64,000 nucleotides of DNA from Mycolicibacterium elephantis DSM 44368 (GCF_004014805.1 NZ_ATDN01000012.1:62001-126000), one strand, 5' to 3'. Numbered from the stretch's first letter, positions 35,283-45,937 are shown. The notes: generated from the sequence alone by a model not told the origin. Made by a program: numbers and translations.

Positions 35283-36434
35283 ATGGCTCAGTCGATTGAA
35301 CTAGGCGAGTACGACACCAGGCGGGTTGTAACCGCGCCGCCAACGATAGACGACCAACGTCTTGCCGAGCGATTGTCAGCGGGTGGCGATCTTCAACCAC
35401 GCCTACTCGTCCAGTGGTGGGCCGACGGGACGGTTCAGGTGACCGCGTCATCTTGGATTGGGGTAGTTCGTTTCTCTCACTTCGAGGTCCGCGTTGTGCC
35501 GAAACTCGTGGGCGGTTCCTTGCGGGTGCTTCGCATGCTCGAGTACACATCGGGAGTCCGGCTACTCGCGCACCTCCCGGTGGAACGCGATCAGCCATCA
35601 GAGGGCAGGGACTTATTTGATTTGATCGTCATGCTCCTAGCCAAGGAAACAAGGGTCTTGGTGCACGAAGGTCTGATCCGGGACTACCGACCTGTTAACG
35701 ACAGCCTTGACGTGATGCGAGGGCAGCTGCGACTGCGGGAGCAATACTTCCGCCGCTACGGCGCATTGCACCTTCTGGAGTGTCGCTTCGATGAATACGA
35801 TGGCGATATCCCGGAAAACCAACTATTGGCAGCCGCTTTAGCGGTCGCACGCAGCCGCGTGCAGGACCCACACATCCGCACAGAAACGCAGTTGGCAACA
35901 CACTGGCTCGAGGGTGTCTGCACCGCACCCAACCGCAACGCCGACTGGTACCGACGCAGGATCACGTATGGACGGCGAAATGACCGTTACCGGCCGGCTC
36001 ATGAATTAGCCTACCTCGTCCTGCAGGGTTTGGCGTTTGCTGACCTGTTCGACAGCTCGTCTAGGCGCATGACCACCTTCATGCTAAACATGAATGCGAT
36101 CTTCGAGCAGTTCGTCAGCCAGCTTGTAGAAGAATCGTTGGCCGACACAGTATTTCGGGTCGACCGCCTTAGGCCGCAACACAGCGCAGTTATCGTCGAT
36201 GATGCGACTGACAAGACCTATAGCCGTATCCGCCCAGATATCGTGATCGTCGACACCATTCGCAGCCGAACAATACCGATCGATGTCAAGTACAAACTGT
36301 ACGACTTAAAGAAATTCAGCGCAGCAGACATTTACCAGCTCTTCCTGTACGCGTACGCGCTTGGCGCTGACGCCATCGAGCGCATCGCGGGCTTGATCTA
36401 TCCGCAGTCAAGCGCACCGCAGAACCGCGGGTGA
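35283..36434 (+). CDS. mcrC: McrC-like PD-(D/E)XK endonuclease subunit
   Basis: The 383-residue protein is the nuclease partner of McrB. The N-terminal DNA-contacting beta region carries FEVRVVPKLVGG. The C-terminal nuclease core shows Asp319 in RIRPDIVIV, Asp334-Val-Lys336 in PIDVKYKL, and QxxxY (Q352-Y356). It is 2 bp after mcrB and clearly in the same operon. All motifs are intact, so an active modification-dependent restriction system is expected. Confidence 0.88.
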   Translation: MAQSIELGEYDTRRVVTAPPTIDDQRLAERLSAGGDLQPRLLVQWWADGTVQVTASSWIGVVRFSHFEVRVVPKLVGGSLRVLRMLEYTSGVRLLAHLPVERDQPSEGRDLFDLIVMLLAKETRVLVHEGLIRDYRPVNDSLDVMRGQLRLREQYFRRYGALHLLECRFDEYDGDIPENQLLAAALAVARSRVQDPHIRTETQLATHWLEGVCTAPNRNADWYRRRITYGRRNDRYRPAHELAYLVLQGLAFADLFDSSSRRMTTFMLNMNAIFEQFVSQLVEESLADTVFRVDRLRPQHSAVIVDDATDKTYSRIRPDIVIVDTIRSRTIPIDVKYKLYDLKKFSAADIYQLFLYAYALGADAIERIAGLIYPQSSAPQNRG

Positions 36435-36619
36435 GAATCCAGCCGGTTAACGGTCCTGCCGGAGCGATGATTCATGGTCTCGCGCTCGACATTCCGTCGA
36501 TACTGGATGCGCTTGCGGACGGGCGCGACGAGTCGGTTCACCGAATGGTGCGTGACAAAGTTTTCCAAATCACAGATTCGACGGCTAGCCACGCGACTAC
36601 GCACCGCCATAACTCATAG
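36431..36619 (+). CDS. Possible small ORF overlapping mcrC end
   Basis: A GTG at 36431 overlaps the mcrC stop by 4 bp and opens 62 codons (MRIQPVNGPAGAMIHGLALDIPSILD, then ESVHRMVRDKVFQI). The coupling is typical of a third operon gene. The last part (STASHATTHRHNS) is not protein-like, so the gene may be truncated. No family is recognised. Confidence 0.3.
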   Translation: MRIQPVNGPAGAMIHGLALDIPSILDALADGRDESVHRMVRDKVFQITDSTASHATTHRHNS

Positions 36620-36639
36620 GAGTTCGGCTCAAGTACTGG

Positions 36640-37434
36640 GCCGTGCGACCTTCGGCGTCTGGCGAGGGATGTCGTCGGCCGCTACTTGCCCGACAAGATG
36701 CGCCACGCCGGCATCGGCCGCCCTCACCGAGCGTCTGCGCGGACTCTTCGAAAGCCGCGGCAGCGAGATGCGCTACCGTCAGGTCGAGCAAATCCTCGTC
36801 GACGCCCGCCGCGTCACCGGCGTGCGCTGCAAGGATGGCGAGGCCATCACCGCCCCCGTCGTCGTATCCCACTTCTTCGACCGACACCAGTCTCACCGAA
36901 CCCGTTGGCGGCCGAGCATTGCTCGACTCAACCGCTCGAAAGACTCCAAGGACGCGACCATCGCGCCACTTCGTCCAGTTGGACTTCGCACTCGACGGAC
37001 TGCCGAAAATTCCCGCCGCCCTACGACCTGCTCAACGAACCGGCATGCACGCCGCCAGCGCCTACGCATACGCCTTTCCCGTCGAAACCCACGCGATCAA
37101 CACGGACACCTCAAAAACGAAATGGCACAACGCGTCATAGACAAAATCACCCGCTACGCCCCCGAACTTCAAAGACATCCAGATCCGCCACATCACATTC
37201 GCCCCCTACCACATGAACACCATGTTCGGCGCCCCCGCCGGCGACTTCTGCCACGGCCTACTACTCCCCGACCTGATGGGACCCCACCGCCCCGGCCCGA
37301 AAGGCTTCCGCGGCCTGTCCATCGGCATCGACGGCCTCTACCTCGGCGGCGCCGGCTGCCACGGCGGACCCGGCATCACCTTCATCCCCGGATACAACGC
37401 TGGTTACCAAGCACTCGACAACCTCGCCTGACGG
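36640..37434 (+). pseudogene. Decayed phytoene-dehydrogenase-like flavoprotein gene
   Basis: Pieces of an NAD(P)/FAD-dependent oxidoreductase (crtI/phytoene dehydrogenase type) are readable in changing plus-strand frames. They are ALTERLRGLFESRGSEM with ILVDARRVTGVRCKDGE (36719-36870), HFVQLDFALDGLPKIPA (about 36965-37015) and MAQRVIDKITRYAPE. The ending is YLGGAGCHGGPGITFIPGYNAG (37335-37407) and stops at TGA 37432. At least three frameshifts and an internal deletion are needed. The N-terminal FAD-binding half is gone. Confidence 0.7.
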
Positions 37435-37599
37435 CGCCCCGCCGGCGACACATGACCCCAGCCAGACAGACACACATGACCACGGGAAGGATGCGCCTCG
37501 ATTCATTCCTTCGAGCACCCGGCAGTCTGATGCCCGGTGGCGGAGCAAGTCTCGCGACAGAGCCCACCTGCGGGGACGCATCACGAAAGACAACAATGG

Positions 37600-38010
37600 T
37601 TTTAGGCGTGCCGCCTTGTGATAGTGCCACATGCAGGGAAAGGCCTGGGGCGTCGTCGTCGAGGTCCAGATTCAGATACACCGAGGACCGCCGCTCCTCG
37701 TGGCATCTCGAGATCAACCGATTGGCGACATGGTGACCTTCGGTTCGGTAACGAGGAATCGCGGCGACATCTCTGGGTCGATGGTCTGCTTTCTGCATGA
37801 GTTCCAACGCCATCAGCTGCGGCCCGGTCACCAGAAATCCTGCCACCTGAAAAACCGCGGGCACATAGGTGAGGGTCTGCCCTATCAGCGCCTCGGACTG
37901 CGTGTTGTCGATGACGTAATGCAGCACGAATCCGCGTTGGGCCAGGACCTGCATGAACACTCCCGCGGTCGCTGCAATGTGGTCCTTGACTCCAGGTGTC
38001 CACCGAAACT
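37600..38010 (-). pseudogene. Unidentified gene remnant cut by the insertion sequence
   Basis: The minus-strand frame reads with high third-position G/C: GVKDHIAATAGVFMQVLAQRG, FVLHYVIDNTQSEALIGQTL, VAGFLVTGPQLMALELMQKAD, DVAAIPRYRTEGHHVANRL, then LDDDAPGLSLHVAL. It has no start before the left inverted repeat of the IS at 38011, so its 5' end was lost there. Its 3' end merges into unconvincing sequence. I cannot name the family. Confidence 0.45.
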
Positions 38011-38077
38011 GGGTCTGCTGCACGAATAGGTGACATCTGAGTTGGCTTGCCCCAGGTGGGTGAGCTGGATGGATGTC

Positions 38078-38160
38078 CTTGTGCCCAGGCCCTACCCCTG
38101 CGAGTTCCGCGACGACGTCGTGCGGGTTGCTCGCAACCGCGATGATGGTGTGACGGTGTC
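38078..38160 (+). pseudogene. Truncated IS3 orfA start
   Basis: The frame RPYPCEFRDDVVRVARNRDDGVTV is the conserved first part of IS3-family OrfA proteins (which normally continue with an HTH of form EQIAKDFGV). It breaks off at about 38157, where unrelated sequence belonging to the inner element begins. It belongs to the outer element whose left end is 38011. Confidence 0.7.
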
Positions 38161-38239
38161 TCATCGTCCCTTCCGGCCCGACATCGGGCCACAGGACTCT
38201 AAAACTGATTTGATCTGTCCCCGCCGTTTCGAGCCGTCG

Positions 38240-39409
38240 TTATGCGAGTTGAAGGATCGAATAGGTGGACTTCCAGAGCGTTTCGTACTCTGTGGGACTG
38301 ATATTACCGAGGTAGCTGTGGCGACGTTCGACGTTGTAAAAGTTGTCGATGTAATCGGCCATGGCGGCGGCTAATTCGATCGTGGTCCCCCATCTTCTGG
38401 TGTTGAGCAGCTCGACCTGGAGTCGGGCCCAGAACGACTCCATGGCGGCGTTGTCGAAGCAGTCGCCCACCGTGCCCAACGAGCCGAGCAGACCCCATCG
38501 CCGTATGTTCTCCCCGAAGCTCCAGGACGTGAACTGGCTGCCGTGATCCGCGTGCAGAATCGTTGAGCCACTGCGGATTCTGCTGTCTACAGCCATGTTG
38601 ACAGCATTGTTCACCAACGCAGTGTCGGCTGTAGTCGAGAACGTCCGGCCCACGATCATCCGTGAGAAGCAGTCTAAGATCGCACAGCAATACACTTTGC
38701 CATCACGTGCAGGATGTTCGGTGATGTCGGTGCACCACAATTCGTTGGGCTTTGTGGCGGTGAACCGCCGATTGACCAGGTCAACGGGGGTGTCGACTCC
38801 GATCAGGTTGGGTTTTCGCCGCCCGAGGCGTGGCAGCCCGTACAGACCTAGCTCCGTCATGATCGAGTGCACGAGCTTGTGGTTGACGTTCATCTCGTAG
38901 TCAGCCAGCAGCGCGGCGCGGACCCGTCGGCGCCCGTAGGTGCCGCGAGAACGTTGGTGGATCTCGGTGATCGTATCGGCGACAATCAGCCGGCGCACCT
39001 CACGGTCTGGAACAGGGCGACGCCGGTGGTACTGCAAGAGAGAACGCGTCAATCCTGTTATTCGACAGGATGATCGGGCTGAGTGCCCCCGCGCGATCAA
39101 CCCTTCAGTGATCGCGCGTCGGTGTTTTGGGGGCACCACCGCCTGCGCGTCGAACAACTCGCACGCATCGCGGGTCAAGGCCAGCTCGGCCTCGAGCGCC
39201 GCGATGCGCTTGTGGGCGGCCGCCAGTTCATCGGCCTGAACGCTGGGGACGCCCTCGATGACTCCGGCGTCGATGAGGGCTTGGCGTTTCCAGCGGAACA
39301 GGGTCGCCTGGCAGATACCGGTCTCGGCTGCGACATCGGCCACGGATTCATCTGATCGCAGCCGTGCGACAATTTGCCGGCGCACTGACGACGAGTACTG
39401 ACGGGGCAT
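38240..39409 (-). CDS. IS3-family transposase, single-frame
   Basis: The 389-residue transposase has an N-terminal HTH (SVADVAAETGICQATLFRWK) with a leucine-zipper-like helix. The catalytic DDE core has Asp228 (LWCTDITEH), Asp288 (LHADHGSQF) and Glu324 (AAMESFWARL). It ends with the usual IS3 YIDNFYNVERRHSYLGNISPTEYE. OrfA and OrfB are one uninterrupted frame, so no programmed frameshift is needed. It appears intact and could be active. Confidence 0.9.
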   Translation of the reverse strand: MPRQYSSSVRRQIVARLRSDESVADVAAETGICQATLFRWKRQALIDAGVIEGVPSVQADELAAAHKRIAALEAELALTRDACELFDAQAVVPPKHRRAITEGLIARGHSARSSCRITGLTRSLLQYHRRRPVPDREVRRLIVADTITEIHQRSRGTYGRRRVRAALLADYEMNVNHKLVHSIMTELGLYGLPRLGRRKPNLIGVDTPVDLVNRRFTATKPNELWCTDITEHPARDGKVYCCAILDCFSRMIVGRTFSTTADTALVNNAVNMAVDSRIRSGSTILHADHGSQFTSWSFGENIRRWGLLGSLGTVGDCFDNAAMESFWARLQVELLNTRRWGTTIELAAAMADYIDNFYNVERRHSYLGNISPTEYETLWKSTYSILQLA

Positions 39410-39693
39410 GTGACCTCCCAGTGATCACTTTGCCCTCGACTCTCACAACCATGGACCAAGGACACGGGTACAGATTGATTGGACTCATTCACCGGGAACA
39501 CGCCAATGACCACACCGGCCAGTCAGGCCGCGTGACCAAAACTGTCACCTAATCGTGCAGCAGACCCCCCTGCGCGACAAACAGATGACCCACGAGCTGC
39601 GAATCTTAGCTGACTCCAAAGGACGAAACTACCGTTCTCACCTGATCATTCGGAACAAGTCCGCAATTTCTACTCTGTGGCCAAGATCTACGG

Positions 39694-41961
39694 TTATCCA
39701 ACTGCACCAACGAGATCGTCGACGTAATCCTCAAGAACTTGCAGGACGCCACTGAATCCGATGCGTGCGCGACGAGACTTGAGTACAACTGTTGGCGGCT
39801 TGGCGTGTCGATCGACACACTCCGTACCCGCGTGCTTGGCATGCTGCGTTACGACTACGACGACGTCGGCCTTCTCGCAAAGAGCGCGGAGGCGTGGACT
39901 ACAGTCGCGAGAATCATCAACCTCAACCTCCACCTTCCTGCCTTCGACCAGTCGTGCGATCATCTCAGCGAACCGACGGCTAATCGGAGCGAACAAGCAG
40001 TGAAGTCCCAGGGTTTTCCCTTCGAGCACAGTCCATTTCGACTCATCCGTTGCAGGCTCATCGGTCGTCTCGAAGTTGGAATCGACCGCAGCCAAGAGTT
40101 CGACCTCTCCGCATTCGGCGTACAGAAGTCGGACATAGCCAACATCTGATGTGCGTAGTCGATAGGCGGTCTGTACCAGCGTGTCCGCGAGGGCGGACAG
40201 AAAGCGCAATCGTGCTGCAGGATCTGGACAGGCATTCCGCGCAAGGGCGTCGAGTGCCTCGATCGCCCAGTCTAGGTGTTCGTACGATCGCAAACGTCGT
40301 ATCCACAGGTCGAGCGTTGTATCGACGATATCCGCGTAGTCCGGCGCCGACGGACCAGCGGATAACAATTGCCCAAAGATTGTCACCACGACTGCTAAGT
40401 CACTGGCTGTCGCGTGGTCATCGAGGACGAGAGACTCAAAAAGTGCGCGCCACAGGGGCCATGCCGTAGCGGGGCCGGTATCTTCGGCGATTCGATCGGC
40501 GTAACTCAACAGATGCGGCACAGCAGGCAGAAGACTGTCTGGAGCAGATGCATAGATTTCGGCAAGCCGATCGGCGGACGCTTGAACTTGGGTTGGCGTG
40601 GGTGCTTCCCACGTTGATGTGCCTACTTCGACGGTTGTGACCGCATCCGGCCATTCTGGCGTCGCTTCCACAATCTCGATCCACTCAGCCAAAGAGGATG
40701 GCATAGAGGACGTGACACCGAGAATCGCGGCTACGCTCTCACTCAACGAGTCAAGCCTCCGGCGCATCGAGGGCGTCTCCCGGATCTGTTCTTTATCAGA
40801 ATCATTCAGGGCTTCGAAACCAGTGACCGCTTGAAGCGCTGCTTCGCAATCATCGAGTTCGAAAGCCGCAATGATCTTGACTCGGACAGCGCTTAATGAA
40901 TTATCGCCATCCAGGAGAGATAGCGCACGGTCGAACTCGGAATTATCTAGTGCCTCGATCGCCAATTCCAATGATGATGCGGGCGGCGGTGGTGTTGGTG
41001 GTGGCTGGAGCAGAGCAGCCAGTTCTTCCAGGGTTGGATCTGCCGGAGTTCTGTGTGATTGCCCGCTCCTTTGTAGAAGCGCCTCGAGGATGTCACCCCG
41101 CTGGGGATCAGATGTGACTGCGAACAGCGCTGCAACTTGCTGCGCGACGGGTGAGCCAGCACGTTGTGCTGAGATGAATAGCGGCCAATATTCCGTTCCG
41201 ACTTCTCGCCGAAACGTGTCGGCCAGATCCTCAGGAGCGTTGCTAGCTGCCGCAGGTATTAGGACCTTATGCCAAATAGCCTCCAGCAGTAGGTCAGTCA
41301 CGACCTGGGGCCGGGGTATGTCCAACATGTAGGCCATGAGCCCCAATTTCCAGATATCTTCCCACTCTTCTAAGGCGGCGAACCGTTGCACCTCGAGAAA
41401 CCGCTGATTGTCCTCAGACAACTCGCCCGTGAGCTTGACCGACGCCAATACGGAATCAAGCGTCACCGAGTCGCCATTCCGGACTGCCCAATCGAAGTCC
41501 CGAAGGAGATGACCGAGGCTTCTGGGCGCACCCGTTGTGCTCGGTGGAGCCTGCGCCAGGGTCTCGCACATCAGCAACAACTGATTACGAAGGACATCGA
41601 CAGTGACGGTAGGCGCCCGCCTCAACCGGAAGCCAATGGAGTACCCATGTAACGCAAGCTCCCTGGTCTGTGCATCACCAAGGGGCAGTGCGATATCCCC
41701 AGGTTCTATGTCGGCGTACGTCGGACCGACAAATGCTGTCACATCTTCGCGGAAACGCCTTAGCGCCGTAGGGTCGGGGGCAGCACACAGATACCCAGGT
41801 CCGGCCGAGAACAAGAATGGCAGAGCGACCGGTTCGTCATCGACTAAACGGTCGCCTGTTACATCCAGCAACTGTCGCTGCGCATCATCCAAAGCATCCA
41901 GTCGAACGTTCAAGTGCGCGACCCAACGCGAAAGAAACTCCTGTGCTTCCGCTGGGTTCAT
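39694..41961 (-). CDS. dpdD: DpdD-like protein of the 7-deazapurine-in-DNA cluster
   Basis: The 755-residue soluble, mostly helical acidic protein (for example MNPAEAQEFLSRWVAHLNVRL, ALEEWEDIWKLGLMAYML) has a C-terminal alpha/beta part (KTLGLHCLFAPISRRFAEMIARL, DVVVVVTQHAKH). It lacks classical motifs. I assign it to DpdD from its size, character and strict linkage (4-bp ATGA overlap) to a DpdK-like PLD protein and DpdJ-like helicase. DpdD is a restriction-side component of Dpd systems with unknown activity. The gene appears intact. The IS ends 127 bp beyond its stop and may have removed downstream genes. Confidence 0.6.
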   Translation of the reverse strand: MNPAEAQEFLSRWVAHLNVRLDALDDAQRQLLDVTGDRLVDDEPVALPFLFSAGPGYLCAAPDPTALRRFREDVTAFVGPTYADIEPGDIALPLGDAQTRELALHGYSIGFRLRRAPTVTVDVLRNQLLLMCETLAQAPPSTTGAPRSLGHLLRDFDWAVRNGDSVTLDSVLASVKLTGELSEDNQRFLEVQRFAALEEWEDIWKLGLMAYMLDIPRPQVVTDLLLEAIWHKVLIPAAASNAPEDLADTFRREVGTEYWPLFISAQRAGSPVAQQVAALFAVTSDPQRGDILEALLQRSGQSHRTPADPTLEELAALLQPPPTPPPPASSLELAIEALDNSEFDRALSLLDGDNSLSAVRVKIIAAFELDDCEAALQAVTGFEALNDSDKEQIRETPSMRRRLDSLSESVAAILGVTSSMPSSLAEWIEIVEATPEWPDAVTTVEVGTSTWEAPTPTQVQASADRLAEIYASAPDSLLPAVPHLLSYADRIAEDTGPATAWPLWRALFESLVLDDHATASDLAVVVTIFGQLLSAGPSAPDYADIVDTTLDLWIRRLRSYEHLDWAIEALDALARNACPDPAARLRFLSALADTLVQTAYRLRTSDVGYVRLLYAECGEVELLAAVDSNFETTDEPATDESKWTVLEGKTLGLHCLFAPISRRFAEMIARLVEGRKVEVEVDDSRDCSPRLRALCEKADVVVVVTQHAKHAGTECVDRHAKPPTVVLKSRRARIGFSGVLQVLEDYVDDLVGAVG

Positions 41962-42521
41962 CGGCCCACCCGCCGATCGAAGACTCCCCCAAATCGCTCA
42001 TAGAACGACCTGCGGGCGCGTGCAACCTCAACAGGATCCAAGTCCAGAGCGACCAATTCGCTGCCAATATGGATCCCCGTGTATGTCAAATTCATTGAGC
42101 CGCTGAGGTAGAACGTGTCGCCTGCAATACCCTTTTCGTGCAGAAGATCATCATCGGCGACGATAAGATGCGGTTCTCTATTTAGGTCCGCTTGCCCGAA
42201 GGCACCACGGATTGTGTTAAGAAATGGCCTGTTATGTGGTTCATTAAGGCGTGTAGCGACCACTAGCGCCGCTCCCCGCCGCGCTCTGGCGAGAAGGACC
42301 TCAGACAATCGGACCTCGCGTGGCCCCCAAGCATCATTCAGATCCTCGTAACTCAGGGTTGAGTTATCCACCACTCCGATGTCTGATATCCATGGCGACA
42401 CCAGCCACAAGCATGTGCTTGGGGCGACGAGTTCGGCGATCATGAGCGTCTGGAGAAGTTGACCTACCTCGACGCTGCTCGTCAAGCGTGAGCGACGTAT
42501 TGTACGGCGTCCGGACGTCAC
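41958..42521 (-). CDS. dpdK: DpdK-like phospholipase-D-fold protein
   Basis: This protein of about 187 residues has a PLD-type fold: TCLWLVSPWISDIGVVDN (first strand), LLARARRGAALVVATRL, then DLLHEKGIAGDTFYLSGSMNLTYTGIHIG. These carry the His-x-Lys pair in LHEKG and the GSMN asparagine expected of PLD nucleases. The GTG at 42521 overlaps the dpdJ stop (GTGA), and its own stop overlaps the dpdD ATG, so all three are coupled. An upstream ATG at 42572 would overlap dpdJ further. Confidence 0.65.
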   Translation of the reverse strand: MTSGRRTIRRSRLTSSVEVGQLLQTLMIAELVAPSTCLWLVSPWISDIGVVDNSTLSYEDLNDAWGPREVRLSEVLLARARRGAALVVATRLNEPHNRPFLNTIRGAFGQADLNREPHLIVADDDLLHEKGIAGDTFYLSGSMNLTYTGIHIGSELVALDLDPVEVARARRSFYERFGGVFDRRVGR

Positions 42522-45500
42522 CAGAACTCTCCGAGATAGATGCGCGCGAGAACACTCTGGCCCGTCGTCCATACTCCATCGACGCGCGGAAACCCTTGGA
42601 GTAAGCCGACCTCCGTAGGTCGATTGGCGATCTGCAGCAACGCCATGTGCATCATCTCCGGTTGCCTGACATCCACCTCGAGTACCACAGTTCCCTTATC
42701 AGACAGGGCAGCATCAACCAGTTCGCGCCAGTCTTCTTGTGTGACATCAACGTGCCGGTGGCTGTCGGCGCCTAGAAGTAAGTTGAGGCCACAGACATCG
42801 GGCGCGGGGGCAGGTTTGAAGCGATTTGGGATCTCAACACTCGAACGGGCCAATTCGGGCCCGCGCGGCCACAACAAAGTAGACAAAGTCAGGAACCGGT
42901 GAGCCTGGTCAGCGATTCCGGGCAGCAGGCCACTGATGATCGTGTCCTCGCTAGCAATCAGGGCAGCGATTCGACTGTCTACAGATACCCCGGCCTGCTG
43001 TTCAGCAGAGTCCCAAATATCAAGCAGGCGTATGAACAGTTGATCGGTCTGCGTACTACTGCCAGGTCGAAGAATTCGCGTCGTAAGCGTCGTATTGGCC
43101 ACACGCTGCAGACGGAGATGTTTGCTCTCAAGTAGAGAACGCAGACGTTCGGTAGCGGTAAGAACCGCACTGTGGCCGTTGCCCCATGCCTCACGAACCT
43201 CGGCGAAAGCAGATTGCAACTCTACATCTTCGGCATGGGCACGAAGCACACCACGCAGCTGCTCGTCTGCAACTGCCAAGTCCCCGGGCCTCACCACGGA
43301 ATCCATTACCCTTAGGAATCGGTGTGGATTTTCCTGCCAAACCTCCGCAATCCGACCTACAGTCCCGGTACTGCCCGGCAGGTTCTCGGTAATCCAAACC
43401 TCAGCTTGTGACTCACTTTTTCCCTCGACATCCACCGCGAGGTCATCGGTGTCGATATCCGGAGCACATATTGTGCCGGCGCCGATGATTACGCCACCGA
43501 TTGTTGACCACAAGCGACTGCGAGCCCACCGGATCATCTGTGGTGTGGCTTCGCTCCAAAGGCGCGATACCCGTTCCAGAATGGCGCCGCGAGATTGATG
43601 GTCGGAGAGAAGGCTGCGCACCGATTGCAAGGTACGGCCGGGAATGTATGGCGATGCGGGATCGCTAGGATCGCTCTGAAAGGCCGGGAACATAACCTCT
43701 GCTACATCCCGAGCCAGGTCAAAGAACCCGTCATGCCCGATCCGGTCCATTGTGTCGGCCAAAGTGTCATCGTGAGCCGACTGCGCAGTGCAAAGAGCAC
43801 CTATGCACACGAGCCTGAGCCAGTGGCGATCGTAGATCGAGACATCGTCAGGAAACCCTGTGCTGTCGTCGAAAGAATCCAGAGTATAAGCCCAGCGATA
43901 TTCCCGAAGAAGTTGATCGTCGCTCAAAATGTCGCGTACCGCATCGTCTGGCAATGTGACCGTGATACGCAGACCGTCGACCTCCTGTTGAAAGCTCAAC
44001 GCTGAAGGTTCCCCACCATTGTCGACAAATTCGGCGATACGGTGAACTCGCTGCCCCTGTCGGATCTGGTCGAGAGTGGCGCTTCGCGCATACCGGCGAA
44101 CGACAACAGGTGCACCGTCTGCGTGCAGAAACGCGGACCAACCAGAGAGTACATGCGACCATCGACTTGCTTTGGGCGGGTTGAGATTACGTCCGTCTCC
44201 ACACGCCGCAAACGCGGCTGACCAAGACAACGTCGCGCGATCAGACGGGTGCGCGTAAGACGGAATCTGTTCCAAGCGTGCTGCAATGGGACGCAAGCAG
44301 TGCAAGATCGCGCCGTCGCAGTCTGGCTGCGCGCCTTCCTCGGAGGTTGAGTAAACCTCGGCAATGTTGACGACCACCCTGCCGTTGGGATCCGGTTCTG
44401 GGATTGGAACCCAATGGGCCTCCGTGCGGTCAGCGACGGCGTAACGGCGGGTGACATTGCCCGGCGCGAACTCTGACAGGCCCAATTGAATACCGAGTGT
44501 GTCCTCGCGATCTGGTTGTCCTGCTCGATAAGCGGGGATAGAAACGTACAGTTCCGGAACAAGAAGTTCACCGAAAAGCCGACCGGGAATAAAGTCTGGG
44601 GCTGGCCCGCTCACAACACCGTCGGCACCCTTGCTCCCTCCGACTGCCCAACCTGTCGTCAGACGTCGGATCAGCGTGGGTAGTACGTGTCGGTAGAGCG
44701 CGCGGGGTGGTGTCCAACAAAGCGCCGTGAGCTGGTCTGGCTCGAGGTTCAACGCGTGACGTATCCAGTTCTCAAGGTCGCGACGTTCGCTTCCGCGTTG
44801 CAATACCGCCCCCAAACGCAGCGCGATCGTCCGCTGGCGTTCCGATGGAGATAGGTCATCGCCAGTCGGTCGACTCAACTCCGTCCATACATTTCCGATA
44901 GAGGGCACACGTCGCGCTAACCAGTCGAAGGTTGCGAAGACCGCCTGCATCTTGAGGACATAGGGGCTTTTAACAGGAAGACGCTGGGCCTCCAGTCGCG
45001 GGTCAATAAGACTTTCAAAAGTTTGGAAGGTGAGCCGATCTCGTCCGTAGTCGGACAGCGCTACGACTGTCCATGGTCGCATCAACGACGGTCGCCCACC
45101 TCGTCCCTTTCGCTGTAGATACCTCGCAGCGTCGTGCGGGGCCTTATGCTGAATAACAGCGCCCACGGAGTCATCATCAAAGCCTACTTCGAGAGCTGCA
45201 GTGGCGACTACGACTTGGGCATCACCCCGGACCCCACCGTGTTGAGATGAGGTGCGATCTATCGAAAGCTGATTGTCGCCAACGAGATTATGGCCCAGTT
45301 CCTGGCTAAGTCGCCAGGTCTGTCCTGCGGAATCACGTGCGGCAGCCGCTGCGGGAGGTTCCGAACGCGGTGCACGGATACTAGCGAGCGTCAGTGGTTG
45401 ATACCGCCGAACAGGCCTCCCGGGTTCGTACCATCCTTCGGCATCCAAGAGATCCCAATAGAGCCTGTTTACAGAGTCTAAGCGATCCGTGAAAACAAAG

Positions 45501-45937
45501 GTTTTGGAGCCGAAAACACCATCACTGGGCCTGTAGTTGGGGGCGTCGAGGATCCGTGCGATTAGCATCGACAGCTGAATCGTTAACGATAGCAACGCAG
45601 TACCAACGGTGGGATCGTGGCGAAGTGCGACGATATACTCGTCGCTGACTGACTCCATCTGTTCAATCGCGGGTTCAATACGATCGACCGTCGATTCCGG
45701 GATACCTACCAGATCGGCAAAAAAGGATTCTGCGTTGATGAGAGTTGCCGACAGGCCGACGAAGTTAACGGGCGCACCTACTCCGTTTCTCCAACGACGC
45801 AACAAGTTTGCAACGTGAGCACCGTGCGTACCCAAATATGTATGGATCTCGTCGAGGAGACATAGGCGTGGCCGCCGTTCACCCGAGAGACCAAACGGTG
45901 TGCGAGCGTAGGTTGAACCACCATGCGATTGTCGTGG
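42518..45937 (-). pseudogene. dpdJ: DpdJ-like helicase, N-terminus lost, fused in frame to a lipoprotein gene
   Basis: About 1140 C-terminal residues of a large SF2 helicase remain: CLLDEIHTYLG (motif II), NFVGLSATL (motif III), VVVATAALEVGFDDDSVGAVI, and QRKGRGGRPS (motif VI). A long C-terminal region ends LARIYLGEFW. Motif I (Walker A) and everything upstream are missing, so ATP binding should be lost. The reading frame runs without interruption into the lipoprotein gene to the right. Third-position G/C is lower than in that gene. The DpdJ name rests on the helicase type and the overlap with dpdK/dpdD. Confidence 0.6.

Larger units (their letters stand above)
38011..39567. mobile_element. 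IS3-family insertion element bounded by 25-bp inverted repeats
   Basis: The 25-bp ends at 38011-38035 and 39543-39567 are inverted copies differing at one base (GGGTCTGCTGCACGA-x-TAGGTGACA). They enclose 1557 bp. Inside are a full 389-codon transposase on the minus strand and, near the left end, the start of a second, unrelated IS3 orfA on the plus strand. This looks like one IS inserted into another and replacing most of it. No flanking target-site duplication is visible. Confidence 0.7.
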
